Source: Stropharia rugosoannulata
Taxonomy: Eukaryota > Basidiomycota > Agaricomycetes > Agaricales > Strophariaceae
Assembly (NCBI GenBank): GCA_028532985.1
Contig: JANCIK010000005.1
Location: forward strand, 1,246,501 to 1,310,500
Reading direction: 5' to 3'
Length of the DNA: 64,000 nt
Under the pieces are notes generated by a model. The model did no database searches. It was not told the origin of the DNA and worked only from the letters and a program-made list of their open reading frames with translations. Every line of letters begins with the position of its first letter. Position 1 is the first letter of the stretch. Positions 48,166 through 61,443 of this stretch are shown in pieces. A program made the translations under genes and the position numbers.

Positions 48166-50286
48166 CTTGTTTTCTTTGCGGGGGGAAGTGTGCGGCAAGT
48201 AAAACGAGAGTGTGCAAGGCAATTCAAATAATCAAACAGACCCTTGAAAATGAAAGATTGAACTAGAAGAAAGACACCTGGTCGACAGTAAAGAGGGCAA
48301 AAATGAATGAGCCGTCAACGACACAAGTCTAAAGGTTCTCTGAACCGAGGGAAGTAGAGGAAAGTAGGGAACAAGGTGCGTTCCCCCTGTTGCCATGAGC
48401 AGTTTTAATACTGTTTCCAGCCCAGAGGGGCCACTGAGCAGCATGGGTCCCTGAAGCCCATCAGAAATACCCGATAAACGACCGAGACCTTAAGGTCGCC
48501 TGGGGTTGCTCTGCCAATAACAAAAGCCGAGACCCGGATCGTTGGGCATTAACGACGACGGGAGAACCTTGGATGACTGCCAAGAATGGTGGAGTGGATG
48601 ATTGCAGGCAATTGCATAGAGGGTACAAGGACTTAGATTGTCCTCCACCGTGTGTCTTTCTCCAAAAAGAACAAGCACAGTCGTATCCAGGTCTCCTGCG
48701 AGTCAATCTCCTAGTCAAGCGCACAAGTTCACAACAACAAATGGACATTTGCTAGTCCCACGTTATTCCCACACGGCCGTTCCCATGATTATGACAAACC
48801 TTTCATTTATAGTTGATTTACAGCCTGAAAACTTCCTTTACATACCCCCGATGGTTTCCAAATGATTATTGATCTCGAAATCCAACAAATTGTGAGTGCT
48901 TTTACGTTGGGCAACCACCGCTTTCAAGGCATCCGAAGGCTGTTAATTGTAAGTACCTGTAAGTACCAGGGAAACTCTCTCGTCTTTCGTACAATTCAAT
49001 TCATAGCAAAACATTCCGTACTATATCCTGTGACCTTGAGTTGACGACAGTGACACTGTACAGTCGTCGTTGGCAAGGCTTGTAGATCCTATCAGATCTA
49101 TCTTGCTAGAGTCTGTATGTAGGTTAAGGGAGGTTAAGGGGCAGTTTGTTCAAATATCGCTTCTGGCTGCTGAAATCTGTATAATAATTGCGGTCTCCAT
49201 CGTCACAATCAGCAAGCGTGGAACCATCGTCTCAGTATGGACGGAGGCAAAGTGGACGTGAAGACCAATCTTTTCAACTGTCTGTTATGGCGAGCGTGGG
49301 TTGTCTGTCTAGAGTAAAGCAGAGGGGTGTGCCGACTTTTCGTCCCGATGGGAACTCTGTAGCAACTCTGTAGCATTCCCCTAGTTCATGAAAAAAATCG
49401 ACAGCTACATATAGTATGTACAAAATCACCATCACTGGACTACCGGAGATCAAATGTACATAGAACAAAAACCGGTTGTTATGCAGTACATAGTCTCATG
49501 TATGCTCATTCCTTGCCCCTGCTTGCCCTCAGTTAGAACTTAGTCATACGAAGTACGTTCATGTCACCAATTTTGTAATTCTGCGTCCGGTACGATCAAT
49601 TAAATAATTTACATCAAGACGACGCGCTAAGGAGTACGAGTACTGCGGAGTGCTTGACTTCAACCAACGTCTATTCCCAATCTATTCCTGTCTATTCTCG
49701 TCCAGGTATCGTGTAATTGCCATAAGGCTTGTTACTACTATGTTGAGATAAGCTTTAGTAGTTGCCGACTGGAATTTGGGCACATCTGAATTTGAAGGAC
49801 CATGAAAAATGACAGGGAAACGAACATATATCGTCATCTGTCTCCTATATAAATGGCTGTTAATATCAGCAAGTTAATCAAGATGAAAATACGTTCAGAA
49901 GGTCGCAACGAGAATATGTGGTAGTTGCCAGTCAAGAACAACCATTCATGTACTTCCACAACTGAGCGCACTCGCTCGTGAAATATTGTACAGTGCCTGT
50001 GGTGTATAACTAGGGCCCACAAGTCGAGAACGAGTTTGAAATAAAAGGTACGGTGAACCTGGAAGTTACAAAGAAATGGTAACCGTCGAATTCAGGTTGG
50101 AGGTACTGTAACTGAAAATACCCTATTGGCTGGAACATCGCCAAAGATAATGAGTCGGTCTACACAGAGATTGCAAGTTTCAAACTGGTCCCCCACAGGT
50201 CCTCCATGGTAAACTTGAAAGCCAGCTTCTATAATTATCTCACATGTCTTCAAGAACTGTCATAATTATGCAGGTACGGTAGTACT
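48166..50286. other. intergenic, no gene seen
   Basis: About 2.1 kb without coding signal. Minor direct repeats occur (GGTTAAGGG twice near 49124-49140; AACTCTGTAGC twice near 49352-49374). No tRNA or rRNA was recognised. Confidence 0.45.
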
Positions 50287-50887
50287 TTAATGGTGGTGAT
50301 CACCGTGGTCCTCCTCGCCCTGGAAGTCAAGAGCATATACTGCACAATCGTCTTAGCAAAGCTTCACAACTGGACAGATTAACAGACACGCACCTGAGCC
50401 GCACTCTACGCAACGGCCGATCTTGTCCTTCTCAAGAGTGAACCATGCAACGTCATGCGAGTCAGCGGGGACACCAGTGCACCCAACAAGGCGTTCAACA
50501 TCCTATTCCGATATACGCCACGTCAGCGGCAATACCACGTATAGCATTTACGCATGCTCAAAGGTGGCCGTCACGTACAAAGGAAGGAACCAAAACGGGG
50601 TTGGCCTTGGTACCAATACGGCTCGAGTCTAGCGCAGCGTCGTCAAACACGTTGATGCCTTCGAGCTCACCGAGGAGCTGCAGACGCTCGAGACCGGTGG
50701 CTTGTTCGATATCGGTTGGGACGGTTCCAGCCTTTGCACCTTCACCGTAGATCTGGGGGGGCGGGGCGCCGCCTGACTGGGCGCGCAGAGACGTGGAGAA
50801 AGCGCGCAGGGCTTGGCCAGAAGGCTTCACGGATGCGCGAGCCGCCTGGAAGGCAGGACGGGCTGCACGAACAGCAGTTTTGAACAT
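50287..50887 (-). CDS. COX4: cytochrome c oxidase zinc-binding subunit (yeast Cox4 / animal Vb)
   Basis: Nuclear-encoded subunit of respiratory complex IV on the matrix side of the inner membrane. The presequence MFKTAVRAARPAFQAARASV is followed by TDIEQATGLERLQLLGELEG, IGTKANPVLVPSF, and after an intron VERLVGCTGVPADSHDVAWF, then the zinc-site segment IGRCVECGSVYALDF; the C-terminus is EEDHGDHHH. Exons 50579-50887, 50394-50502 and 50287-50339 sum to 471 nt (156 residues), in frame. The zinc Cys/Cys pair (CVEC) and the Cys in GCTG are present. Intact. Confidence 0.93.
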
Positions 50888-51158
50888 GGCGTTGGGAAGT
50901 ATTCACCAAGAGAGGACACAGGAGGGGAAATATTGCTGTGTCACGCTCAGCTTGCAGTCACAACGCGGTTTCCGGGCTCTTCCGTGGTTGATCTGGACTG
51001 ACAGCCGACAATCTGGCTGGGTCTAGCGCTTACATCAAACAAAGATAACATTACCTCTCGTAGCTTGAACGTAATCGTACACATTTATAATAACGTATTT
51101 ACATCAAAGGTGTAGCAGGGAGTGTAGCCGAGTTTGCTGTACAGGTAGGTATTCAAGA

Positions 51159-54100
51159 TCAGGTCGATTCATCGTCCGCCTTTGCTTTTTCTGATTCAAA
51201 TAAGCCAAGCTTGTGCATGATGACGTTCTGACGCTCTTGATCTGCAGCTGCAAGTCTGCTGCCACTGCCAAATGCGTCGTCCATTTCTTCAAGAGTTAAA
51301 CCTTGACGAAACGATCAATCAAGAGGCCACATTGAAGAGTAAAGTATGACATACCTTTTGTTTCCGGGACCTTTTTAAAAATGGTCTTGAGCAACCGGAA
51401 GAAAGTCTAGTGGAAAAAACACTTACGAAGAACATGATGAAGAATCCACCCATAAGCGAGAATACCCCGAAGAAGATGAACGTCCCAAACCCTAAGTGTT
51501 GAATCATGGTTGGTGTGACCTGAGCGAAATTAATATAATGAGTGGTGAAGATTTATGGTGAAAAGCTTACTTGTCCCACTGTTACCAAAGATCGTTTTGC
51601 GTTAGCTGTACATTTGTATACAGCGGATCCATAACGTACCGATAAAGTTGTTCATCTATCATTGAAACGTAAGATAAGTCAGTGAAACTCCACCAAGTAA
51701 CCTAAAGTCAGCATACCCAGTTCGAAGAGGCCGCGATTGACAAGCCCTTTCCACGAACGCTCAAAGGCCATATCTGTAAGAGCCAATCATATCAGGGTTG
51801 CCGCCAATGCCTTCAAAGTAGTAATACCTCTGCGACAAGAATCCAGGCACATGGTCCCCAGCTATAGCCGAAACCTAGTAAAATATTCCAGTTACATTGT
51901 TTCCAAAACGTTTAGAACACTTATACCTATAGAAAAGACCCATATAAGGGAACACGCTACCCAACCAGCGGCTAAAGTGATTGAATGAGGTTATATATTC
52001 AAAGCAAGAAAGGCAGTATCTTACCGCGATGACTAGAATGATAGTGTTTATATTATTATTAAGCCACGGGCGCATAGAGACACAATGCACTTACCCTCCC
52101 CAGTTGGTATGGAATCGAGCAGTCAAGATTGCAACAATTAAATGACAACTAAGCAAGAAATTTACCATGAGCTATCATAAAAAACCAAGGAAATGAAGGC
52201 CCCTACACTCCCATAATGAAGGCTCCGGAAATCAGGACAGGCCTACGTCCTACTTTATCGACCCAGATAACAGCAGGGATTGTAGAGACGAAAGTGCTGC
52301 TTTAAGTGAATCAAGTGTCTTGTAGGTAGGAAAGCCAAACTTACGCGATGCCTACAACGCCTGTCGCGAGGAGAGAAAGGGAATTACCTTCCAAGCCTAA
52401 ATTTTGGAAAATGGAGGGAGCATAATACAAAATGGCGTTGATTCCGGCTGGCCGAAACATTTAGTACATCAATCACTTGCAACAAATAATGATGACTTAC
52501 TCCATTGTTGGAAAAACATAGTCAAAGTGCCGACGGCGACTCGATAGAGAAGATCTACGCGCCGTTACAAGTTAGATTTGAGAAAAGAGAGAAGTTGCCT
52601 TTAGGCGTATAGCAAAATACCTACTCCTGTCCAGGAGAAGACTAAGGTAGTCATGTACACCCAGTTTGAAGTTCGAACTCCAAGAACCATCTTGATACTG
52701 AGGGAACTTCAGTTCGGACGTTTCTTTCTCGAACAAATATTGCGCGCGGATTTCCCTAATACGAACACTTTGCAAATCAGGTTGTAATTACAAAAAGTAA
52801 TACTCACAAGAATTCAATCTGTACGATCTCCGAGTCTGGTGGAAGTTGGCGAGCTCGGCTCAAGACCTCGAGAGCTTCATCATCACGACCTTGGTTGACC
52901 AACCACCTTTCATCATTTGATCAGCATTGGAATCAGAACAACCCAAATATGGTGCGCAGCTTACCGCGGTGAGAACGGCATGAACAGGATGCCGACGCCC
53001 AAAATAATAGCAGGAACTAATTGTAGTGCAAGTGGTATCCTCCATGCCGCCTCTTTCTGGCCGGTCGATGTGCCTCCTATATAATTTGTCCCTATTGATA
53101 TGGGAACAGAAATAGTAAGAGACCAACGGACCGGGAAATGTAGAAGGATGATACAAAGAACATACCAAAATCAATCCAGAAGGAGACCATGATGCCGAAA
53201 GTGATAGCTAGCTGCTGGAGGGCGACCAAACTGCCGCGCACCTCAGGGGGAGCGATCTCAGCATTGTAGAGAGGTACGGCCATACTCAGTGAACCGACTC
53301 CAAGACCGGTGACAAAGCGCCCCCCGTAGATGGATGAAGGGTGAAACGCGGCTGTTTGTACGACAACACCTATGCAGAAAATAATAACAGCTGTGACGGT
53401 GAGTTTACGGGTAGAGAAAAATCTATTTAGCATATTACACTCCGCAATATGTCAACTGGTCACTGTACCTAAAACGATAGTGTACTTCCGCGACAATTTA
53501 TCAGCAAGATATCCTTGGGGTTGGGCACGTCAGCTTCATTTTCTGGGGAAGTAGAAGCAAAGAGCATGCTGACGCACCTGTGATGAGTACTCCAAACCAA
53601 GCACCAAGTTCAAGAATAGCCACCAGCCATCCTTTTTTGCCGGTATTGCTGACAGCATCTCCCATTCGAGTGTCAAACGAGTGCATTCTGGCAGACTTAT
53701 TAGTTCCGAAAAACCTCAACCTTGAGGGAGTACGTACGCCAGTACGCCAGAGAAGACACCCTAATAATTATGGTGAGTGCATGATTCCAAGAGCTGAACA
53801 GGACTGAGAATTTACCTGGTTGTATCCTAAGCAGAGAGGCAACATGTATTACAGAGCTAATCCATAAATCCTCCAAGGTACATACCGTAGAGCCTTAGAC
53901 AATATTTTTAGACATAATCAGTTATCATTGTAGGGAGGAATAACTCACAAGCCTCCCAGGGAAGCAAATACTGCAATTGCAAAAATTTTGCGATTATGCA
54001 CTAGTCCAGCCTTATCATGGTCGAAGCAGTAGCGTAGAAATAGTCAACCATATTAGAAATGTAAATAAGCAATTAAGACGTACCCATCCCGACTCCCCCA

Positions 54101-54159
54101 CCAAAGCCTTACGACGATTAGCAGATAGGCTGATACCACCGGCTGGAGCTCCACCCATG
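51159..54159 (-). CDS. MFS sugar transporter (hexose/quinate type)
   Basis: Second 12-helix sugar porter, unlike the first in sequence. From 54159: [34 protein letters not shown], a helix 1-2 region, [109 protein letters not shown], and [20 protein letters not shown] (the ExxxxxxR/GKG signature before the last helices). It ends with the family [16 protein letters not shown] tail and the stop at 51159-51161. Exons are many and short; several boundaries are approximate. Typical of fungal monosaccharide uptake. Confidence 0.88.
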
Positions 54160-54746
54160 TTTAACTGTGAGTAGAAAGAGATAGCGGCGCACCTCATTAG
54201 CGGTCATGAGCCTTTATACCCCCTATGAGGTATGATTCCTGCATGCGTAGATTTATCGGAACAACTGTCATAACAGTTTTATGCGGCTTCCCCACCTCCA
54301 CAAAGGTGATCTGGGGCACATTTCAATTGAAATGTACGGTGCGGCGGTCCGTCAACGTATATTTTTGCTGCACGTCGGCTGATGCTTGATGTCGTGCATA
54401 TTCATATTAAGGAGATTATGTGACCTGGCAGAAGCTACATAGTCATAGTCATAGTCGTTCTGCGCCGACTTCGACGACTAACTCCGCTTCCACGACACGT
54501 TTTCATCTTCAGATCATTCGGATACTGTCACGGATTCTGGGAGATGGGAAGTTTGTTATAAAAGAGAGACATCATATTTCCAAACGGATATTAAGGAGGC
54601 CACATGGTCAATAATGCACTATAGATAGTATATATGATGGAGGTATCTCATCTTGGGAACATTACTATTAAGCCTTCCTAGTCGAAAGCAGTCCGCAAAT
54701 AGTCCATGATGTTGTTACTTGCGTCCGTGCATATACAATACTTCAA
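54160..54746. other. intergenic, no gene seen
   Basis: Region between the sugar transporter start and the GPI protein 3' end. It contains three tandem CATAGT units near 54441-54457, with no coding signal. Confidence 0.45.
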
Positions 54747-55731
54747 TCACAGCGCGAGAGCGAGGAAGGCGCTGCCAATGACGGCGATGGCACCAGCACC
54801 GGCGTAGTTGGAGATGGCAGCAGAAGTGGGAGCTGGGGTTCCAGTGGTAGATCCAGTGGCTTTGGTCGATGAGGCTGAGCTAGAGCCAGAGCCAGTAGAA
54901 GTAGACCCTGTAGTAGAGGCGCTATTGACGGCCGAACAAATGAATACAAGTGCTAACAAATGAGTAGTTTAAATAAAACATACGCGGTGTTAGAGGCAGG
55001 GTTGGCTTGAGTAGCAGCAGGAGTTCCTTGGCTTTGCGACAGGGTCTGGGTGACACATGAGCTGTTAGCTGTTCACATCATGTCATGTGAGCGGTGTAGT
55101 CATTCCGAAATCTGAAAAAAAAATGCGTACAGCCGGCCAAGACGGTGAAAGAAGCGGATTGAGCAAGATTGCCAGTGCTGTCCTTTAAGTTAAGGAATCC
55201 AGCAGTGCCTATAGGCTACTGTTAGTTACCAACCAAATATGCACAGAAGCAGTCATACCCTCGCCGAGGTTGACCAACCAGGTCACGGAGTTGCCATTCT
55301 GTTGACCGAGGTCAACGAGAGCGGGAGCAGCGGGTTGGCCAGCAGGCAAAATGCTACACTATCTTGAGCATCGAATTCATAGAGCATTGATAATGTTGCT
55401 ACTTACCTCTACGAAAATTGCCAGTCCCGTGCTCAGTTGGTTGCCATCGTGATCAACAAGATATTAGGTTACGTACCAGGAAGTAAGGAGCTGAGGCGCC
55501 ATGTCAGTTGCAGCCGGCAATTGAAGAGACTGCTACTCACCAACACCTCCGGTCCATGTGAGCAAAGAGGGACGGCAAACAACGACGTTGGAGCTGAGAA
55601 ATTATGAATGATGAGCGGCGTCCGCTGGTAGAGCACTGAAGGGCATACATCGAGTTGATAGTGAAAGTCTGAGCAGAGACAGTAGAAGCAACGAGTGCGA
55701 CGGCTGCAAGGGAGGCAAAGAAGGACTTCAT
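54747..55731 (-). CDS. GPI-anchored Ser/Thr-rich cell-wall protein (Kre9/Knh1 family)
   Basis: Signal peptide MKSFFASLAAVALVASTVSA, then QTFTINS, the family motif SNVVVCRPSLLTWTGGV, PYFLV, ILPAGQPAAPALVDLGQQNG, SVTWLVNLGEGTAGFLNLKD, and LAQSASFTV. A Ser/Thr/Gly-rich stalk follows (STTGSTSTGSGSSS), then a C-terminal GPI signal helix (AGAGAIAVIGSAFLALAL) and the stop at 54747-54749. This matches the Ser-Thr-rich GPI-anchored membrane family (PF10342) related to Kre9/Knh1, which affects beta-1,6-glucan in yeast; the role here is inferred. Introns are short; the central exon boundaries are approximate. Confidence 0.83.
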
Positions 55732-56571
55732 AGTATAGTAGGTATACAGTAAAGAGGGATGATACTGGGAAAGGACAAGAAGCGAATTGACACTCCGCTG
55801 GCACATCGGACGGCCTCTAAAAGAGCCGCTTGCGACCGTCTAGTCCCATCAATTACGCCCTCTTGCCTGCCATCAATGTTTCTTTGGAACGCGTCATTTG
55901 TCTGCCATGGACATATATCATGATCAACTCCAGACATGCATGATCGCTTTGTATGATATTCATGAATGCTACCCAGCATTTATCTTGTTCTCTTGGACGA
56001 GGAAAAAAAACATAAAACATCGTCTAAACCCTACATTTATCAATACCATGGGTGCGCCAGGCCACAAATTTTAGCCGATGGTTTAAGTATTTATAGCTTC
56101 GCGACCCTTTACAACACCGTCTTGATCAGATTCATGATTCAGATTAAGCTTTCAAAATTTCATTCCTATTTCGAGTGACACAAATACGGAAAACACGTAT
56201 GTACATACCCTGGGTATCATGGAGTACATTCATTATATATATCAGTGTACATCCCGCCGTTTGGGGACGTATGTGATCATGATCAGTAGGTATCCAACTG
56301 GCAAGGAATATACCTACTGCGGATCGCATCAGTCAGAAGTGTTAGTTCGACGAGGCATCTCTGCACTAGGGCACTGCATAAAAATGGGCATATATTGATC
56401 ACAGCAGTATGCAACATAATTATATACGAACTTATTATGGTACATGGTTAAGTAGCAGTTTCCACATCATACGCGAATGGTTGTCATCAAAACGCCGCAG
56501 CCCGGAGTCTACTTCATAAAGAACTAAGGTTAAAGATGACCGAAATGAGGAGTTTTCGTACATTTATAGTA
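55732..56571. other. intergenic, no gene seen
   Basis: No coding signal. The left part should contain the promoter of the GPI protein. Confidence 0.45.
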
Positions 56572-58022
56572 CTACGTACCACCTAAGGGGGCATGTGCTT
56601 GAAACAGATGTTGTATGAGGAACGTTTCCTCTACTTCCGGGAATATACTTTCAATCATGTCATCGGCAGTCTTCACAGGCCTCCAGCCAATTGCCCGGGA
56701 TCTACTAGCGCGAATCCGACAATTGCCTCCTAGAAAATCGGATCCCTGAGTGCCTATCAGCATGGTCTACTCAACTACTATCGCCAAATATGACTTACAG
56801 CAAAGAATTTTTCAATCTCGTCTGGAGTGAATGGAGAAGGTTCGGGATCACATACGATGCCTGGCATAGTGTTCATCGCAGTGCAAATAGCCTTGGCCAT
56901 TGCATAACCCGTATGTTCCCCATTCTCGGCAAAATAAAATCCCTCTCGACCATGCGGTGTGTGTTGTGGGTGCGTCATAATGGTATTGAGCAGTAAAATG
57001 TACAAATCAGCCACTGCAGCAAGGCAAAACAATCAGCTAGATCTCGAGACATACCAGTATAAAGCTGACTGGCACAGGCCTTACAACTTACAATCATCAA
57101 TATTGACATTTGGCCAGATGTTGTTGCCAGGACCTATCATACCGCCTCGTTTGCGGACAAGTGAAGCACGGACAAGGGAAGGAAGGGCAATGGAATGTGC
57201 GTTTTGAAGTCCTTGCTCGACTAGCGGTCCGCTGGGCAGGCCGTATACTTGGCCTGGCATTATGATGTATGAACTGATATATCCTTGTTTTATGGTTAGT
57301 AACGCCAGCTCCACGTGTTGTTAGAACAACCGTCACCTTCTATATCTGCATTCACCAGCTCAGTATCCACCAATCTATGCGGTTGCGAGACCGGGATCTG
57401 ATTGATGACTTCTGAATGGAGGTCGTCGAATATAGGGACTTCAGTATAATTTCCCGCAGCCGTCAAGTCAGCGCAGACAGCACCACCTGACTGGCAAGAA
57501 TTAAGCAAAAAAAAATTCCAAAGAATAGAGGCTCAACGGACTCATACAGTATGTATAAAGATCGGAGTAATCTTGCGAGCATTATGCCTCCTCTTCATCC
57601 CCTGCAATAGGGCTTGTATAGCTGGCAAGTCATCATTGAATGCCTATGTCATATGCCATATGACTCGATGAGATATGCAACAATTCTGGCTAGACAGAGA
57701 CGTACCGCTTGGATAACAACATCGGCATCGCGGGCAAGGCCTTCCAACAACAGTACATCCGAAAACGATCCAAGAATGGTGTAGACGCCCAAGCTCCTCA
57801 ACTTCTCGTATTGCTCGCGCGACCTCACAAGTGCAGTGATTTTAAACGAGGTAGCATTGTTGTGTTTGAGTAGTCGGTAGACGACAGAGCCACCGATGTA
57901 ACCTACGTATGTTTCAGATGGGGAAGCAGTTTAGATAAACCGTATGTTCTATGACAAGTCATATGCAAAGAGCGCAACGTACCCGTCGCCCCGAGCATCA
58001 AAATATTAAGTTTTTCTGACAT
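56572..58022 (-). CDS. NmrA-like / atypical SDR Rossmann protein
   Basis: NAD(P)-binding Rossmann protein of the NmrA-like/atypical short-chain dehydrogenase type. From 58022: SEKLNILMLGATG + YIGGSVVYRLLKHNN (the dinucleotide-binding GxxGxxG, split by an intron), FKITALVRSREQYEKLRSLG, VYTILGSFSDVLLLEGLARD, DVVIQA, LPAIQALLQGMKRRHN, IFIHT, PVSQPHRLVDTELVNADIEG, SSYIIMPGQVYGLPSGPLVE, IGPGNNIWPNVNIDD, HGREGFYFAENGEHTGYAMA and ASRSRAIGWRPVKTADDMIE. The classic YxxxK is not seen, as in NmrA-like regulators. It may sense redox or bind NAD(P) without catalysis. Appears intact. It is head-to-head with the pseudogene at 59995-61356. Confidence 0.85.
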
Positions 58023-59994
58023 TTACGCAATGTTTGTCGTTGCAGAAGGTCGGTTTGGGTAGAGCGCAAAGGGGAACAGGATAGATACAAGCCTAGTCAG
58101 GATTCAGAAAACAACCGTACAAGCTAATGGATTGGAGATGTTGGAAGAGGTCATGTACGTTTTATATGCACCGCGGTCTACATAATTGACTTACCGGACC
58201 GGCACAGCTGGGAAACAAAACTGCGTCGCATCCATGATTCATGGACAGCGCCAATAAGTTGCCAATAAGCGCCAATTGAGAGATCTGGCAAAAAATCATC
58301 GGCGTCCGCAGGGATCTGCGCGCGCGACGAAACGTTGATCTTACTGGCAAATTTTACGTTTTAGAGGAGCTCTTCGTGTGCATATAGCTACTTCGACCAA
58401 TGGCTGCGACGCTATTTAGGTACAGATTTGGTACAGATGAGAAAATATGATCATTGCTCACTTCAAATACTCAACAGGTTTGTCAGGAAGTGGCATATAT
58501 CCTATACAATGCGCTTATTTCAATATTTTCAGGCGTTTCAAGTGACTTCTAACTCCTGAAGCAATTGTTGCAGTGTAAGGGTTGGATGTCGCCTGTATAT
58601 TATTTGTTGGGTGGCCCACATCGACTCCTATCATCAGCCCACGGATTTGCGTAAGTTCGGAAGCAAATCCGATCGACGACTCGTAATTGCTTGGAAGTCA
58701 TTCTAGTAACCGATGGCAGTTCCAGAAGAGAGCACACGCACGGGATTGTTGATTCTGCAGAAGGATGCTATTAAACTGGTTGCAGCTAGCCAATGTCGAT
58801 ACTTGATAAATACTGTTTAGTTTCTTTGCGGCTCCGATGTGCCTCCGACGTGAATGAGATCGAGGAGATTGTTACTCGGCCCATTGATAGAAATACTTAC
58901 CACTCACGGTAGCTCAACCGCGCTACACTGTACGCATTTTGAAACTCGCATAAACCGTCAGTGCTGGGGCAGAGGACTCCAGCGTTACTATCTGTAATTG
59001 CGGCAATAGAAAAAAGGCTTCAATATTGTGCACAGGGCTCACGAAGGGCATAGGGCTCAAGATAAAACGTGCTGGAAATGGCGGTCGTACCGCAGCTTCT
59101 TTTGATTATGTTCGAAGTACGCCTTCAGCCCAGACAGAGAAAAGTAATCCGGGTGAGACCGAGCTGGAAAGTTCGAACAGTTGCTGGCAGGGTTTGGGTT
59201 TGGATGGGAGACTTTGGGGACTATGGTCAGAAAGAGTAAACATCGACGACGCCACCATTAATCGTACGGATAACAGCCGGCGACAAGAATATCTGTGTCT
59301 GATAAGATTGCTCTGTGCTGTAACCTCTTTCCACAAGCGAGAGCTATTGGGCTAATTAAACCATAAAACCATTTTAGCCATGAGCAGTTTTGACAGAACT
59401 TGCAGTGTTCCAGAGTGTTCCCCGTTTCGCAGTTGATATGCACCAACCAAGCACCAACGCCAGTATCCCAAACGTGTTCCCAAGGAGTTCACGGATTCTG
59501 TAACTTCGTTTCGACCCGCAATCCGAGAACGACCGTCGAACTCTAGCGCCTTATACCGCCCACGAGATTATATGTAGACAGGTACATATCTACGTAGGCA
59601 AATGCTTCGGCAATTCGTAAGGGGGAAAAGGAAATAGAAGCTCAATAGAATCTCACATTATGGATGATGGTGAAGAAGCAAGCCGACTGCCGGCTTTCGC
59701 AAAAAATCAATAAATTCGCGGCGCATCAGAGGCCTTCAGAGGCGCATCACGGCGAGCGCGGGAATACTCTGAGGTCACCTCATGAACTTATTTGGAACTT
59801 ATGGTATAACTTGAGTACAACGAGCGTTGGAAGAACGCTTTTATTTTTGTAAATGCTGGTCTCCGGGGAAATGCATTGGGTGGTTGGGGAATGGATTTAG
59901 TACAAAGAACCTGCGCAATGAAACGAGACTTGCCACAGGTCAACTCCCAAATCTCCTAACGCAGATACTTACATAGCTTAAACAATCAAACAAG
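58023..59994. other. intergenic spacer between divergent NmrA-like genes
   Basis: About 2 kb without coding signal that I can support. It separates an intact copy (minus) from a degenerate copy (plus). The open frame at 59026-59355 has no motif. Confidence 0.45.
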
Positions 59995-61356
59995 ATGTCG
60001 AAGACAAACATCCTCATGACTGGTGTAACGGGTACTTTTTGCCTAAGCTGTAGAAAAGTTGTCGATGCTGATAATCTTCAGGTGGTGGCTCGGTTTTGGC
60101 CCAGCTTATTGACCACCCTGAATTCTCATCGTTCAACATCACTGCCCTTGTACATGCGCCGGAAAAGGCTGCAAAACTTGAAGACATGAATATTAATGCC
60201 GTTCCGGGGTCGCATTCCAACATCGCCCTCATAAGGTCCCTCGCCGTGCAGAGTGACTTCGTTATTGCCACGGTAGGTTCTGACGTATTTACTAAGCCAA
60301 TGTAGCATACTGACAATGAACGACCAAACTTACAACATGGGCTGATGCTGACAGTGACAACTTTGACGCGATGATTGCAACTCTCCAAGGGTTGAAGCAG
60401 CGTTATGAAGCCACTGGGAAACCGCCAGCCTTCATTCGCACCATATGTGCCATGGATTCTGACAAGCTATTTAGATAATCAGTTTATAGTCGGGTACTGG
60501 TGTCCTTACCGATGACGCGGTAGGAGATCGTATTTATGAGACCATTTACGACGATGCGGACGCGGATCAAATCGAGTCTCTTCCAGACACTCAATATCAC
60601 CGCAACATTGACCTCGAAATCGTACGGGCGGACAGGGAAGGTAGGCTGACAAGACTATCATGAATACTTGAGAAGCAAGCTGACTTTAAGTGGAAGTTAT
60701 GTGCGCACCTATATTGTTGTGCCATCGACCATCTACGGCATTGCATCAAACGTGCTTGTCTAGCGTGGCATTCAAAATTCGCACTCTCTTCAGCTTCCCC
60801 AGCTCATTCGTGCCGCATTAGACCGCGGTCAAGCCGGGACTGTTGGTGCTGGTAAAAACCTCTGGCCAAGCGTCTATATCAGTGATGATAACATTACGAT
60901 TTAATTCGCCACGAAACATTAGTCATTCAAAATGTCCCGTAGTTGCCAAGTTGTATATTATCCTATTCGAGGCTGTTAGAAAGAATCCCGACACTGTAGG
61001 TCATGGCCGAGAAGGGTTCTATTTCGGTGAGAATGGACAGCATAATTTGTACGAGGTCAGCAAAGCAATAGGAGAAGCACTCGTAGCTCTGGGCAAGTCG
61101 AAGACAGCAGAACCCACTCCATTCACAAAGGAAAAGATTGATAAGTACTGTGAGGTTGTATCAGAAAAGCGTAGTTAAGCGTAGTGCGGCGATAGCTGAC
61201 CAAATTACCTAGGGCTCAACATATCTGGGTACAAATTCGCGTGCTCGTTCAAACCGATCCGGGTCTATCGGTTGGAAGCCTACCAAAATCAAAGACGATT
61301 TCATTGCCAGCATCAGGCCAGAGGTTGAGGCACTCGCCAAGGTCACTGCAGAGTAA
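59995..61356 (+). pseudogene. degenerate NmrA-like Rossmann gene
   Basis: Second copy of the 56572-58022 family, opposite strand. Coding blocks are recognisable: MSKTNILMTGVTG, SVLAQLIDHPEFSSFNITAL, FDAMIATLQGLKQRYEATGK, SGTGVLTDDA, YHRNIDLEIVRADREG, YVRTYIVVPSTIYGIASNVL, RGIQNSHSLQLPQLIRAALD, HGREGFYFGENGQHNLYEVS, NRSGSIGWKPTKIKDDFIAS, stop 61354-61356. Lesions: the Tyr-Ile of the GYIGG motif is missing after the first intron; the acceptor before the second core exon (near 60338) has lost its AG; the donor after AFIRT starts AT instead of GT (near 60443); the reading frame before SYVRTY is off by one at its acceptor; an in-frame TAG follows ASNVLV (near 60761-60763); and the donor after YISD is again AT instead of GT (near 60888). 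Two of these fit G-to-A changes. Confidence 0.82.
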
Positions 61357-61443
61357 GATAAATAACTGTAGTACCGTGGGGATAGCGAACACTGAGGTTG
61401 GATGGAATCCTTAAAAGAATACATTATATTAACATCACCCAAA

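Noticed and set aside
49124..49140. GGTTAAGGG repeated twice, reminiscent of telomere repeats
   Set aside because: Only two copies, not the TTAGGG unit, and embedded in ordinary single-copy sequence.
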